Shown piece by piece: positions 1 through 8,166 of a stretch of 42,975 nt of DNA. A model generated the notes under the pieces. The model worked only from the letters and a program-made list of their open reading frames with translations. It was not told the DNA's origin and did no database searches. Positions within the stretch are counted from its first letter, which is position 1, and every line of letters starts with the position of its first letter. Source of the DNA: a virus; the IMG/VR virus record IMGVR_UViG_3300032241_002516, positions 1-42,975 of that record; one strand, 5' to 3'. The position numbers and the translations under genes were made by a program.

Positions 1-228
1 AGATACAATACATTCTTCTAATAATTCAAATTTTAATCCGTCTAAACCATATTTTTTTACAAATCGATTAAGTTGTTTATTATGATGTCTATTATTTTCT
101 AAAGCACTTTTATGTTCTTTAAATCTTTTATATAAATCATGAGCACTACCCACATAATATTTCTTATTAATATTATTTGTTATTTTATATATCCCGCTGT
201 TGATTTTGAAATCAATCAAATATTCCAT
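1..228 (-). CDS. GIY-YIG family nuclease, N-terminal part (cut by window edge)
   Basis: The frame opens with ATG at 226-228 and stays open for 76 codons to the left edge. The N-terminus carries the GIY-YIG core: GIYKITN near residue 12, KYYVGSA near residue 23, then KRFKEHKSAL with the conserved Arg and His-type positions, and a KQLNRFVKKYG segment. This domain cleaves DNA. In phages it is typical of free-standing homing endonucleases (SegA-like) and of some repair enzymes. The C-terminal DNA-binding part is outside the window, so homing cannot be told from another role. It lies downstream of the replicative helicase gene with a 97-nt gap, and a copy of the AATATTTAT-type element precedes it. 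Confidence 0.85.
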   Translation of the reverse strand, partial: MEYLIDFKINSGIYKITNNINKKYYVGSAHDLYKRFKEHKSALENNRHHNKQLNRFVKKYGLDGLKFELLEECIVS

Positions 229-240
229 AATTATTATTTA

Positions 241-250
241 TCATAAATAT
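241..250 (-). promoter_or_regulatory. Late-promoter-like element before the GIY-YIG gene
   Basis: Coding strand reads ATATTTATGA, 12 nt before the ATG. It is a variant of the recurring AATATTTATAA element, with G in place of A near the end, as in the copy at 8131. Confidence 0.4.
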
Positions 251-325
251 ATGGATTTTTTACTTCATGTAGACAGTTATATCACTTAGAATGCTTTGTT
301 CAATGTTCATAATTTTTCTTTTGTT

Positions 326-1699
326 TTATTGCGGTGTACTATTTAATTCAAAAAACTTTTGGCGAAGTTGCTGTTTATCAAAAACATCTATCTGTCCAGG
401 AATAACATTATTTTTAGGTTGTGTTGTTGGTTCTTCATCATCAACTATGCTATCGTCAACCTCAAAGTGACCGTTTGCTGTGTTTACTCTAACCGAGAAG
501 GTTAAACCATCCATTCCGTACCTATTTTTCATAATATGAAACCTACCAGTGCCATTAACTTTATCTTGACGTTTACGTGAGAGAGATATCGCTATATCAG
601 TGATCATTATTTTATCATATGATCCTGCGGCTTTATCACCCTCAATAATATCGTCTTTTGCACCTGCACGATTAACTTGAGAAACCGACCAAATTGGCAG
701 ATTTAATTCTCTTGCTAAACCTTTAGTGCCAAGATAAATATCATCAATTTCATCCTTTCGCTCACGATTATTTCTTTTTGATCTCAACAGATCAACATAA
801 TCTATAATAATCAAATCAGGTTTGAATCCTAAATCAATACATTTTTTAATGTGAGATTCTAATGTAGAAATTGTTGCTTTGCCTGGTGAGTATTCTCTAA
901 TAATAAGTTTACCGGGTAATTCAGCAATTGTTTCTTCTACTTTGGTTTTATAACGAGTAATTTTACTAACATCTATTTCTGTAAAAAACGCATCATAACG
1001 TCTTCCAACATAATCTGCACCTAATTCTAATGTGTAATGTATAACATTATATCCCATTTTTACAGCATGGCCTCCTAAAGCAATTAAGGACCAAGATTTA
1101 CCTCCACCAGGATTACCAAATATCAAGCCAAAATCACCCCCACCTATTCCACCTTGAAGCAATTCATTGAATTTATCCCAAGGAGTAGCAATAGGTGTTC
1201 TATGTTCTTCTCTATAACGCGATTCTGTGTCTTTTTCATATTCATGACCTATGTTTTTGTCTTGGCCTGCTTTTAAAGCATTATCAACCAAAATTCTAAT
1301 AGAATCATAATCACCAGCATTTAATAAATCAACACTACCTAATAGTGCTTTTTTCAATTGTTGGTTTTTACAAAAATTCCCAAATTCTTCTTCAACATAT
1401 TTCAAATCCTCGTCTGAAGATTTATATGCTTCTTTAAGTTGTTCTTTTATAGATAATTGTAATACTTCATTATCAATTTTTTTCAATTCTACTTTCAATA
1501 CTTCCATTGAAGGTACAGTGTGATATTTTTGATAATATTTTAATACTTCTCTAATAATCCATTTTTGGGCATTATTATCGAAATATTCTTCACTTAACAC
1601 ATCGTGAATGTTTAATAAAAATTCTTTGTGTGTTAATAATGAGGACAACACTTTGATCTGGAATCCTGGTCCATACTGTGATAAATTTATTAATGTCAA
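326..1699 (-). CDS. Replicative DNA helicase, DnaB/T4 gp41 type
   Basis: A 457-residue RecA-fold hexameric helicase that would unwind the fork 5' to 3' on the lagging strand. Residues 1-150 form the helical N-terminal domain. Walker A GNPGGGKS is at 195-202, Walker B LIIIDY at 296-301, and the SQVNR motif at 340-344. The C-terminal tail is hydrophilic and may contact primase or loader. The start is TTG at 1697-1699: an in-frame stop lies just upstream and no in-frame ATG precedes the conserved LINLSQYGPGFQIK segment. No separate primase gene is visible here. The start region lies inside one copy of a 32-bp repeat whose other copy follows the exonuclease gene, so the two genes were probably adjacent ancestrally. 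Confidence 0.93.
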   Translation of the reverse strand: MTLINLSQYGPGFQIKVLSSLLTHKEFLLNIHDVLSEEYFDNNAQKWIIREVLKYYQKYHTVPSMEVLKVELKKIDNEVLQLSIKEQLKEAYKSSDEDLKYVEEEFGNFCKNQQLKKALLGSVDLLNAGDYDSIRILVDNALKAGQDKNIGHEYEKDTESRYREEHRTPIATPWDKFNELLQGGIGGGDFGLIFGNPGGGKSWSLIALGGHAVKMGYNVIHYTLELGADYVGRRYDAFFTEIDVSKITRYKTKVEETIAELPGKLIIREYSPGKATISTLESHIKKCIDLGFKPDLIIIDYVDLLRSKRNNRERKDEIDDIYLGTKGLARELNLPIWSVSQVNRAGAKDDIIEGDKAAGSYDKIMITDIAISLSRKRQDKVNGTGRFHIMKNRYGMDGLTFSVRVNTANGHFEVDDSIVDDEEPTTQPKNNVIPGQIDVFDKQQLRQKFFELNSTPQ

Positions 1700-1710
1700 A
1701 ACTATTTATT
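1679..1710. repeat. 32-bp direct repeat, copy B (helicase start)
   Basis: Identical over 32 nt to 2638-2669. This copy contains the TTG start and first codons of the helicase gene. The two copies bracket the ART-like gene. Flanking bases differ on both sides, which fits a duplication created when the gene was inserted. Confidence 0.9.
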
Positions 1711-1806
1711 TTTAAAATGTGATTGTAAATAAAATATTTAATATTTTTTATTTTTGATTTCCCGGTAATATTAGTGATAAATTTTATTTTTTTAAATGAT
1801 AAATAG

Positions 1807-2625
1807 TTATATATCTACCACACTATCTATTTTTATGTCTCCTTTTAAATTTAATTCAATACCACTATAATTGTTTAAATTTAATAATTTTTCAATATCA
1901 TCTAACGAATACATATACCAATTAATTACTTTATCATAATCTTGAGGTTTAATTATAAATTTAACTTGAAATTTATTTTTTTTTAATGGTTTGTCAATTA
2001 AAATTGAAGGATAACTATAAGTAGGATTAGATTTAAAATATTCTTTAGTTTCAAAAGGAAATAAAAGTTTATTTAAATATCCTACAATACCTTTTGGATA
2101 TTTTTCAATTAATTTATTAATAAATTCTTTTTTAAGTATAGGTAATTCAGATTGTTTTTCTTTTACTTTTTTTTCTAAATCATTATTTACTTTATAAGGT
2201 ATATTTTTTTCTTTTAAAAAGGATACTGTTTTTTTAACTTTTGATTTTTGTAAAGTATTCATTAATATTACTTCCTTTAAATAATATAATATAGGAATAT
2301 ATGGATCATTAGTATAAAGTACAGTTTCTTCATATGGATCCCCATAAGATATAACTTTATAATCTTTTAATATTTTTTGTTTATCAAGTACTAAAATACA
2401 TTCATCCGTTGGATCGTCTCCACCAAATCTATTATTATCTTGAGTAAAAAATATTACATTTTTATATTCAGGTAAAATTCTTAATTTATCATAATTAAAA
2501 AAATAATTAATATTATTACTTTTAAGTTTATTAGATTCTATAATTTTTATACAGGATGTATATGAAGTCCAATGATATAATTCATTATTATTTACTCCCT
2601 CTAATAAATCAATTAATTTAATCAT
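1807..2625 (-). CDS. Putative ADP-ribosyltransferase-like cargo protein
   Basis: A 272-residue protein from the ATG at 2623-2625. The frame extends upstream to a TTG, but those 11 codons come from the duplicated helicase start, so the ATG is preferred. Residues 17-21 (YHWTS), 59-69 (FFTQD..RFGG), 79-85 (VLDKQKI) and 97-100 (PYEE) follow the H-[Y/T]-E layout of a small phage family with an ART-like fold, often seen as LYHYTS...LSTTR...VLDG...DE.E. This match is from memory and remote. The N-terminus MIKLIDLLE/G resembles a T4 capsid-targeting peptide ending in the gp21 cleavage motif (L/I)xE. T4 Alt is a packaged ADP-ribosyltransferase, so an injected effector is a reasonable hypothesis. It is Lys/Asn/Ile-rich and more AT-rich than its neighbours, suggesting late acquisition. 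It interrupts an otherwise tight replication operon. Confidence 0.5.
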   Translation of the reverse strand: MIKLIDLLEGVNNNELYHWTSYTSCIKIIESNKLKSNNINYFFNYDKLRILPEYKNVIFFTQDNNRFGGDDPTDECILVLDKQKILKDYKVISYGDPYEETVLYTNDPYIPILYYLKEVILMNTLQKSKVKKTVSFLKEKNIPYKVNNDLEKKVKEKQSELPILKKEFINKLIEKYPKGIVGYLNKLLFPFETKEYFKSNPTYSYPSILIDKPLKKNKFQVKFIIKPQDYDKVINWYMYSLDDIEKLLNLNNYSGIELNLKGDIKIDSVVDI

Positions 2626-2628
2626 ACA

Positions 2629-2638
2629 TATAAATATT
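2629..2638 (-). promoter_or_regulatory. Late-promoter-like element before the ART-like gene
   Basis: Coding strand AATATTTATA, directly after repeat copy A and only 3 nt before the ATG. The spacing is shorter than at other copies, so a transcript from here would be leaderless. It may instead be a remnant or a chance match in AT-rich DNA. Confidence 0.35.
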
Positions 2639-2669
2639 GATAAATTTATTAATGTCAAAACTATTTATT
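2638..2669. repeat. 32-bp direct repeat, copy A (exonuclease end)
   Basis: Identical to 1679-1710. This copy contains the TAG stop of the exonuclease gene (2661-2663) followed by a relic of the helicase start (TTG ACA TTA ATA). It records that the exonuclease and helicase genes once met here with a 2-nt spacer. Confidence 0.9.
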
Positions 2670-3704
2670 GAAACTATTTAATACTTTGAATGTATCGTTT
2701 AACCAATACTCTTTATTTTTAATTAAATGACCTAGGCCATCTTCACTGTAATATCGTAAAAATCCTTCAATATTCAAAGAAGGAACTTGTTCTTCTACAA
2801 TTTCTTCTAAAAATTCTTTTTCTACATCACCTAATAATGGATTTTTTAAGTTCATTATCTTAAAATTAGTCTCTAAACGACTTCTATCCATTACCACCCT
2901 AGAATAAACAACGTGTTCTTTATATTTAGAAGCACTTAATTCAAATAAATCATCTAAACTCATAGGTGTAGTCTGTAGTTCAGGAAATTTTTTAAATATT
3001 CCTTTTTCACCTAATCCTTTTACACCTGGTATTTTATCTGAATTATCACCTAAAAGTGTTTTGTATAAAATAAAATTTTCAGCTAATACTCCGAATTTGT
3101 TTTTAATCATTTCGCGGGTATAAAATTCCTTTTCAGTGGGACGATAAACAATAACGTTTTCATTTATTAACTGTAAGAAATCTTTATCACTTGAAACAAT
3201 ATATACTTTAGAGCCACATTTTTTAGGTAAAATATCGCTGTAATAAGCGATAATATCGTCGGCCTCAACTTTATCAATGGAAATGGTTTTAACGGGTAAA
3301 CAATCCAGATAATGTATTAATCTGCGAATTTGATCTACTTTAGCATCATTTTCATCTCCTAAATTTTCAAATACATCCCAATTTGTAATACGAGTTATGT
3401 GTCGGCCGGATTTATATTCGGGGAGTAGATTCTTCCTGCTTGAGGAAGAACCTATTCCGTCGAATACAATATACATTGCTGTAGGTTGAATTTGATGTAT
3501 CAAAGCACCTAAAGATCTTATAAAACCTCCTAAACCACCGATATGTGACCCTTTATCATTTATGAAATTTATCATAGCAAAGTTTCTCAAAAACAGATTT
3601 AATCCATCTATTAATAAAACTCGGTCATGTACTTTATCATCGGTTATTTCCTTCTCAGACATATTGTTAAGAAGTTTTAATAATTCTTTATTCTTCATCT
3701 TCAT
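2661..3704 (-). CDS. 5'-3' exonuclease / flap endonuclease, T4 RNase H type
   Basis: A 347-residue PIN/FEN-family nuclease expected to remove lagging-strand RNA primers. Metal-binding acidic residues sit in family positions: LLIDGLN 30-36, VFDG 80-83, VEADD 146-150 and SSDKDF 171-176. A helix-turn-helix (H3TH) DNA-binding motif follows, GDNSDKIPGVKGLGEKG, at about 219-235. The frame also has an upstream TTG and a later ATG; I chose the ATG at 3702-3704. The start overlaps the end of the recombinase gene by 17 nt, implying translational coupling. Length is near that of T4 Rnh (305 aa), with a modest N-terminal extension. Confidence 0.92.
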   Translation of the reverse strand: MKMKNKELLKLLNNMSEKEITDDKVHDRVLLIDGLNLFLRNFAMINFINDKGSHIGGLGGFIRSLGALIHQIQPTAMYIVFDGIGSSSSRKNLLPEYKSGRHITRITNWDVFENLGDENDAKVDQIRRLIHYLDCLPVKTISIDKVEADDIIAYYSDILPKKCGSKVYIVSSDKDFLQLINENVIVYRPTEKEFYTREMIKNKFGVLAENFILYKTLLGDNSDKIPGVKGLGEKGIFKKFPELQTTPMSLDDLFELSASKYKEHVVYSRVVMDRSRLETNFKIMNLKNPLLGDVEKEFLEEIVEEQVPSLNIEGFLRYYSEDGLGHLIKNKEYWLNDTFKVLNSFNK

Positions 3705-4782
3705 CAAAATCTGTGTTTAGTACATTTAAATTTTCTTCCCATTGTGAATTATCTTCTTGGATATCGTAAGTACCTTTTCCTAGAATACCAACCCATTCAC
3801 TTGAATGTTGATCTTTATATTTTTTAATTACATTTGGATCATCCTTGATAAAACCATGAACTGTACTGATAATAGTACCTTTTGTAGTAATACCATTAAC
3901 GTGATTTTTATCACATGCTACACGAGTACGTAAGGCAAATTCTACTTTTTTCTTATCCTTAATAGCCTCAATTTTAGATGTACCAGCGTTGGTAATATTA
4001 CCAAAAGTTAAACATAAAGAAGCATCATAATACATGGTATCACCACCTTTATTTGTCATCCTAACTTGTTCCATTGGTGTTTTAGGACGAGTATTACCTG
4101 TTTTATTTACAATAAGTAAAGTATTGGTATAAGGTGATGATTCTTTACGTGACATTACAATCTGTTGGTTTACAAAATTACCAAACTGATTAGCAATAGC
4201 ACCTGCATTCCACATAGCATCATTTTTACCATGGTCTAAACTCATTTGACAAGGTACTGAACCTATAGAATCCCATATAAATAAAAGATCATAAGGTAGA
4301 TCACCACGTTTTTGTTCATCTAAAAGATCAATGATGAAAACAGCGATATCTTCAATTGCATTCAATGTTGTACGGTCTCTATAAATAAAGAAACCTTCAT
4401 GATTTACAACATTTTCATTTTCATCTAAAACATCCACCATTTCAAAACCCATTGTTTTCCAGTGATTCCAATCGTGTTTCATTTCGGTGATAATCAACAC
4501 AGGTAAAACTCCCATTTTTTGTGCGCTTACAGCAGCCTCAATTGTGGTAGTGGATTTACCCGTGTTGCTTCTACCTCTTACAGTAACAATATGGCCCATA
4601 GGGATACCCGGTATGGAAAGTGTTTCTTGAAGAGCAGGTGAGAATGGTATCCAACGTTGCTCTTTAAATTTAATATTTGCAGATAATCCCTTTTTTTCCT
4701 TGAATTTATTCAAGTCAAACTTAGATCTAAGTTCGGAGGATACTGCTTCAGTCAGCGATGCTGATTTTTTAATTTTTGCCAT
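3688..4782 (-). CDS. uvsX: RecA-like recombinase UvsX
   Basis: A 364-residue strand-exchange ATPase of the UvsX/RecA family, used for recombination-dependent replication and repair. Walker A GRSNTGKS is at 70-77 and Walker B LLFIWD at 166-171. A glutamine-containing loop (NQFGNFVNQQIVMSR) follows, then LLIVNKTG. The C-terminus is acidic (DFDEDEE), as in UvsX, where it helps regulate ssDNA binding with gp32. The gene lies 16 nt after the SSB gene and overlaps the nuclease gene, so the three are probably co-expressed. No UvsY-like mediator was recognised in the window. Confidence 0.93.
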   Translation of the reverse strand: MAKIKKSASLTEAVSSELRSKFDLNKFKEKKGLSANIKFKEQRWIPFSPALQETLSIPGIPMGHIVTVRGRSNTGKSTTTIEAAVSAQKMGVLPVLIITEMKHDWNHWKTMGFEMVDVLDENENVVNHEGFFIYRDRTTLNAIEDIAVFIIDLLDEQKRGDLPYDLLFIWDSIGSVPCQMSLDHGKNDAMWNAGAIANQFGNFVNQQIVMSRKESSPYTNTLLIVNKTGNTRPKTPMEQVRMTNKGGDTMYYDASLCLTFGNITNAGTSKIEAIKDKKKVEFALRTRVACDKNHVNGITTKGTIISTVHGFIKDDPNVIKKYKDQHSSEWVGILGKGTYDIQEDNSQWEENLNVLNTDFDEDEE

Positions 4783-4798
4783 ATTATAACTTGTTTAA

Positions 4799-5644
4799 TT
4801 AATCTTCTTCATCAAACATTGCATCAAATTTGTCTGCTTTGCTTGTTGGTTTTTTGTTGGTGTTTAGGCTGTAGTTTTTAGGGGCTGACTTTGTTTCTTT
4901 TGATTTTTCCCAAGGTAAATCGCTTTCTGCTTCTTCACCTTTTCCTTCATCAATGATAGAACCTTCTTCTTCAGAATCTTCAGGATTCAACCATTCTTGT
5001 AGAGCTTGTTTCATCTCATCATAAGAATATTTCTTGAATATTTCCAACGGATTAGGTTGATTTTCCAACAATGATTTAACCAATGTTTTATCATCTGATA
5101 GTTGGGTTTGTTTTGTACGAGGCATAATAGATGTTTTATTATACTTTGTACCTGTTACTTCCGGTCCTACTGTGGTTAAAGCAATATCTCTACCTTCAGC
5201 AATATCAGTGAAATCACCAACATCTTCATTGTCTGCAAGGTTTAGAAAATCCATATAGGTTTCCTTTCCGAATTGCCATAATTTAACACCTTCATTTTCT
5301 TGACCACGTACTACTACCGGAGCAAATACACGGGTTTTAGGTTCCAATTTACCTGCTAAACGCCAATTTTCCTTGTCGTTTGTTTTACGAAGTTCCTTTG
5401 CAAATTCAACAATAGGATCCTTTTCACCCCAATTCATTGGAGAGATTATAGGTTTGCTTCCGATGTTATAGTGAATTAACACTTCGGTAAATGGGTTTTT
5501 CTTATTGTACTTGTTAGGTACTACGCGAATGGTTTGTTTACCAACGCTTGGTTTGAAGAACACAGGTTTCTTCTCACCGCCTCCTTTTCCTTTGGAGTTT
5601 GACTGCATTGCGCTAAGTCGGCTGCGAATTTCATTTAAATCCAT
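4799..5644 (-). CDS. Single-stranded DNA-binding protein, gp32-like
   Basis: A 281-residue protein with the gp32 layout. A short basic N-terminal arm (Lys/Gly-rich, residues 18-30) leads into an OB-fold core that begins with the family motif FFKPSVGKQTIRVVP at about 29-43. The tail is strongly acidic, ending in KFDAMFDEED; such tails recruit replication partners. The Cys/His zinc ribbon of T4 gp32 is not visible, as in several distant gp32 relatives. It would coat ssDNA and organise the polymerase, helicase and UvsX. The 55 nt before the ATG contain no Shine-Dalgarno sequence and nothing else I recognise. Confidence 0.88.
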   Translation of the reverse strand: MDLNEIRSRLSAMQSNSKGKGGGEKKPVFFKPSVGKQTIRVVPNKYNKKNPFTEVLIHYNIGSKPIISPMNWGEKDPIVEFAKELRKTNDKENWRLAGKLEPKTRVFAPVVVRGQENEGVKLWQFGKETYMDFLNLADNEDVGDFTDIAEGRDIALTTVGPEVTGTKYNKTSIMPRTKQTQLSDDKTLVKSLLENQPNPLEIFKKYSYDEMKQALQEWLNPEDSEEEGSIIDEGKGEEAESDLPWEKSKETKSAPKNYSLNTNKKPTSKADKFDAMFDEED

Positions 5645-5699
5645 AAACTAATTTTGTTTTATAACAATAATATAATAACCTATTTTCAAATAACCAAAC

Positions 5700-6149
5700 T
5701 TACAATTCTACTATCTTATAAATTTTAGTATTTAATTGTTTCAGTTCGTTATGATTTGTCAGCAAAATACAATTTTTATAATGCTGCCACTCAATAACAA
5801 ATTTATTATCAACTACACCACCATTTAATTTCTTAATTAATTCATTTAATGCATTAATAGTATATAATGTGTTGCTTTCTTTTTTTCTATGCACCAATAT
5901 TGTATTGGATGGAATGTCACTTACGTTGCCTTGTTCAACGTTATATGTAACTACGTACTCGTCTGTGCTCTTAATATAAAGCACAAACATTTTATTGTAC
6001 ATTATTGTATATGAATTTGTAATGTTTTCCACTAATGGATCAATTCCATCCATAGTAGTAAACGTACAAAACAATCTATTATTCAAATCTGTAATATTTA
6101 ATAGGTTAAAATTCTCCCTATAAATATTACACGGTTTATTCAAAGTCAT
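5700..6149 (-). CDS. Hypothetical protein in replication operon
   Basis: About 149 residues, not recognised. The ATG at 6147-6149 overlaps the polymerase stop by 14 nt; two further in-frame ATGs upstream, at 6176 and 6161, would lengthen it by 9 or 4 residues. The protein has alternating hydrophobic stretches, including KMFVLYIKS and EYVVTYNVE, that suggest a small beta-rich fold, and a helix near NALNELIKKLNGG. No signal peptide or membrane segment is seen. Its position between polymerase and SSB genes suggests a replication-associated role such as a clamp or accessory factor, but the sequence does not show this. Confidence 0.6.
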   Translation of the reverse strand: MTLNKPCNIYRENFNLLNITDLNNRLFCTFTTMDGIDPLVENITNSYTIMYNKMFVLYIKSTDEYVVTYNVEQGNVSDIPSNTILVHRKKESNTLYTINALNELIKKLNGGVVDNKFVIEWQHYKNCILLTNHNELKQLNTKIYKIVEL

Positions 6150-7404
6150 AATCTGATCCATAACTAAATTTAACATTCAACCCGCGTTGGCTGAATATGT
6201 TTTTGATTTGTTCTAAAATATCTTTTTCCGTATTGTCTGAATCAAATAAAAACGCATCATAAGTATATAATACCAATTTCGTGTTTTTATCTCTTAAAAC
6301 CTTTATTATATCTTTAATGATATAACCATTATTTGTAGTCTCCAAATTTTGCAAAAAATAATTAAATAATTTTTGCGGATTCATATCTTCCAGTTGATTT
6401 TTATAAAATACCTTAGTTGAATTCGAAACACACACCCATTGTTGGGTTTCAAACTCATTCCAAATCCTATCTATATACTGTTGTATTAATATAAAAAATT
6501 CCCACTGTTTATACTCCTTATATATTCCTCCATAAAGTTGTTTAAACATCAATTCTTTTGCTTGTTTTACCTCAACACCAGCATATTGAGCAAAAGCCTC
6601 ATAAATCGGTTTATCAAATTTATATCCCACCAATTGAGCAGCCAATGTTGGATGATAAGCGGAAACATCGATTTCTACAAATTGATCGTGTGAGGGTATG
6701 AAAGCCTGTCGGCAGCCGTTGTCTTTGTTTAAAGCTGCGAAATTAATGCCGTTAAAAGCATTTGAGGGGCGTCCTGTGGTGGTATGCAAATTATATTGTG
6801 TATAAATCTTACCATCTTGAATACTGAAATCATGATTGGTTGGTTTAAAGTATTGGTTAAATAGTGTTTCGTTTATTTTAATGCCATTTTTTTCGATAAA
6901 TAAAAACATTTGTTCTAAATTATCGCTTGGAGTTTTAATGCAATAATGTTTTATTTGCTCAAATATGGCTTCACATTTTTCATAGTGTTTAACTAGCGGT
7001 ATAACGCGGTTTACATCAAGTCGCGAAGAATACGTATTATAAAAATGCTTATGAACTTGGGTTGTGGGATGTATATACGTATTAGGGTGGTGTGGTAAGT
7101 TAATGCAGCATTTAAGTTGAAAATAATATAAAAACGTTTTCTTGTCTCTAACATATATTTCATCAAATTCTTTAAGTACTTGATTTATATGGCTTATACT
7201 TACGGATAGTGCCTCGCTGTGGTTGATACTTAATATGTATCCTTTTTCGTTTTCGTTTGTTAGTGGTTTTATATATACTAGCGATACTTTATTTAAAGCA
7301 GGATGTATTAAATCATTAAAGGGTATTACTTCTACAAACGCTCGTTTGTATTCGCGATAATAAAATGATTTGAGTTGGTCCGTATTTTCAACTAAATAAA
7401 ACAT
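6136..7404 (-). CDS. Divergent small family-A (PolI-like) DNA polymerase
   Basis: A 422-residue protein with family-A polymerase motifs. HTTTGRPSN is at 207-215; motif A FVEIDVSAYHP with catalytic Asp246 replaces the usual DYSQIE; an O-helix-like KQAKELMFKQLYGG at 280-293 matches the K...F..YG pattern; motif C YTYDAFLFD with Asp383 replaces the usual HDE. The Glu after the motif C Asp is replaced by Ala. The N-terminal 170 residues have no clear 3'-5' exonuclease motifs by eye. At under half the size of PolI, it is either a compact replicase or an accessory polymerase. It heads the replication operon and overlaps the next gene. Cys-rich stretches (KCCINL, HYC) are unexplained. Confidence 0.75.
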   Translation of the reverse strand: MFYLVENTDQLKSFYYREYKRAFVEVIPFNDLIHPALNKVSLVYIKPLTNENEKGYILSINHSEALSVSISHINQVLKEFDEIYVRDKKTFLYYFQLKCCINLPHHPNTYIHPTTQVHKHFYNTYSSRLDVNRVIPLVKHYEKCEAIFEQIKHYCIKTPSDNLEQMFLFIEKNGIKINETLFNQYFKPTNHDFSIQDGKIYTQYNLHTTTGRPSNAFNGINFAALNKDNGCRQAFIPSHDQFVEIDVSAYHPTLAAQLVGYKFDKPIYEAFAQYAGVEVKQAKELMFKQLYGGIYKEYKQWEFFILIQQYIDRIWNEFETQQWVCVSNSTKVFYKNQLEDMNPQKLFNYFLQNLETTNNGYIIKDIIKVLRDKNTKLVLYTYDAFLFDSDNTEKDILEQIKNIFSQRGLNVKFSYGSDYDFE

Positions 7405-7432
7405 AACCTATATTGTATCCCCACATGATAAT

Positions 7433-7457
7433 AAAAAAAGCTTGGATAACCAAGCTT
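7433..7457 (-). terminator. Rho-independent terminator
   Basis: On the coding strand an 8-bp stem AAGCTTGG/CCAAGCTT with a TTAT loop is followed by TTTTTTT. It ends the late transcription unit after the 194-aa gene and insulates the replication operon. Confidence 0.88.
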
Positions 7458-7515
7458 AATTTAAAGGAGGACTATGAGTAATTTTCCTTATTTTTATGTT
7501 AAAATTCTATTATAT

Positions 7516-8100
7516 TTAAGTACTAGGAGTAACAAATTGTTTTTTACCAGCAACAAAATCCTCACCATTTTTATCTAACCATCTTTTAGCTTTATTAATA
7601 GAACCAGCAACATCGTATTTATATGTTTTTTGTCCTGATATGTTGCCTATTTTTTTTCCATTATAATAAACATCGGTATCAATGTAATAAAAACTGTTAA
7701 GATTAGGTTTTTCACCCATGCTTGATAATACATAACCTTTAGTTTTTATATTGAAGGTTAAATCTGATGGTGTTGTGTAATCTTCATTATTTAAAAGATA
7801 AATATATTGTGTATTATTTTCTTCACTATTAGCAGAACTTTTTTCTGATTTTTTAGATAAAAATTTAAAATTAGAAGGTGGATATTTTTCTATTCCTTCA
7901 TTAACACGATGATTTTTTAGTACTTTACTTACTTTGTTTAGTAATGATTCGTCCATTTTAGATTCATCCATTTCCTCGTCCATATCGTAATTTTCATCCA
8001 TTTCCTCGTCCATTTTGGATTCATCCATTTCTTTATGTTGGTTTTCTTTAAGTAAACCAGCAAGTTTTTGCATTTTTTGAAATTCGTTAAGTTGTTTCAT
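7516..8100 (-). CDS. Putative packaged head protein with capsid-targeting N-terminus
   Basis: A 194-residue protein in three parts. Residues 1-19 (MKQLNEFQKMQKLAGLLKE) look like a T4-type capsid-targeting peptide ending in an LxE cleavage motif before Asn20. Residues 24-52 are an acidic repeat of MDE, MDES and MDEE units, similar to the acidic region of the prohead core protein in this window. The C-terminal 120 residues form a basic, Tyr-rich domain of unknown fold. The core protein ends with a matching segment, FERMQKLAGIKK. I infer targeting to the prohead with later cleavage. The body of the protein is not recognised. It is a monocistronic late gene, with its own promoter-like element and a terminator behind it. 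Confidence 0.65.
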   Translation of the reverse strand: MKQLNEFQKMQKLAGLLKENQHKEMDESKMDEEMDENYDMDEEMDESKMDESLLNKVSKVLKNHRVNEGIEKYPPSNFKFLSKKSEKSSANSEENNTQYIYLLNNEDYTTPSDLTFNIKTKGYVLSSMGEKPNLNSFYYIDTDVYYNGKKIGNISGQKTYKYDVAGSINKAKRWLDKNGEDFVAGKKQFVTPST

Positions 8101-8130
8101 TTTATTTTTTTTTTTATAAAATAATATTTG

Positions 8131-8140
8131 TCATAAATAT
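8131..8140 (-). promoter_or_regulatory. Late-promoter-like element before the 194-aa head protein gene
   Basis: Coding strand ATATTTATGA, 30 nt before the ATG. An unusually long T-run on the + strand (coding-strand A-run) lies between it and the start. Confidence 0.45.
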
Positions 8141-8166
8141 ACGACCCTTTAGTAAAATACCCCTAT

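Noticed and set aside
1711-1806. AT-rich stretch between the ART-like stop and the helicase repeat, considered as an origin or small RNA.
   Set aside because: No iterons, clear hairpin with T-run, or promoter pattern seen. It is best treated as the tail end of the inserted segment.
2626-2658. A longer ART-like protein starting at TTG with MTLINLS, the same as the helicase N-terminus.
   Set aside because: These codons are the duplicated helicase start and not a homologous domain. The internal ATG gives a sensible N-terminus.
7474-7578. A + strand mini-ORF of about 34 codons with a textbook AAAGGAGG before its ATG.
   Set aside because: The rest of the genome does not use Shine-Dalgarno leaders and has no + strand genes; the ORF runs antisense into the 194-aa gene and has ordinary composition. 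A similar GAGG..ATGAGTA sequence after the 17459 terminator is probably coincidence.
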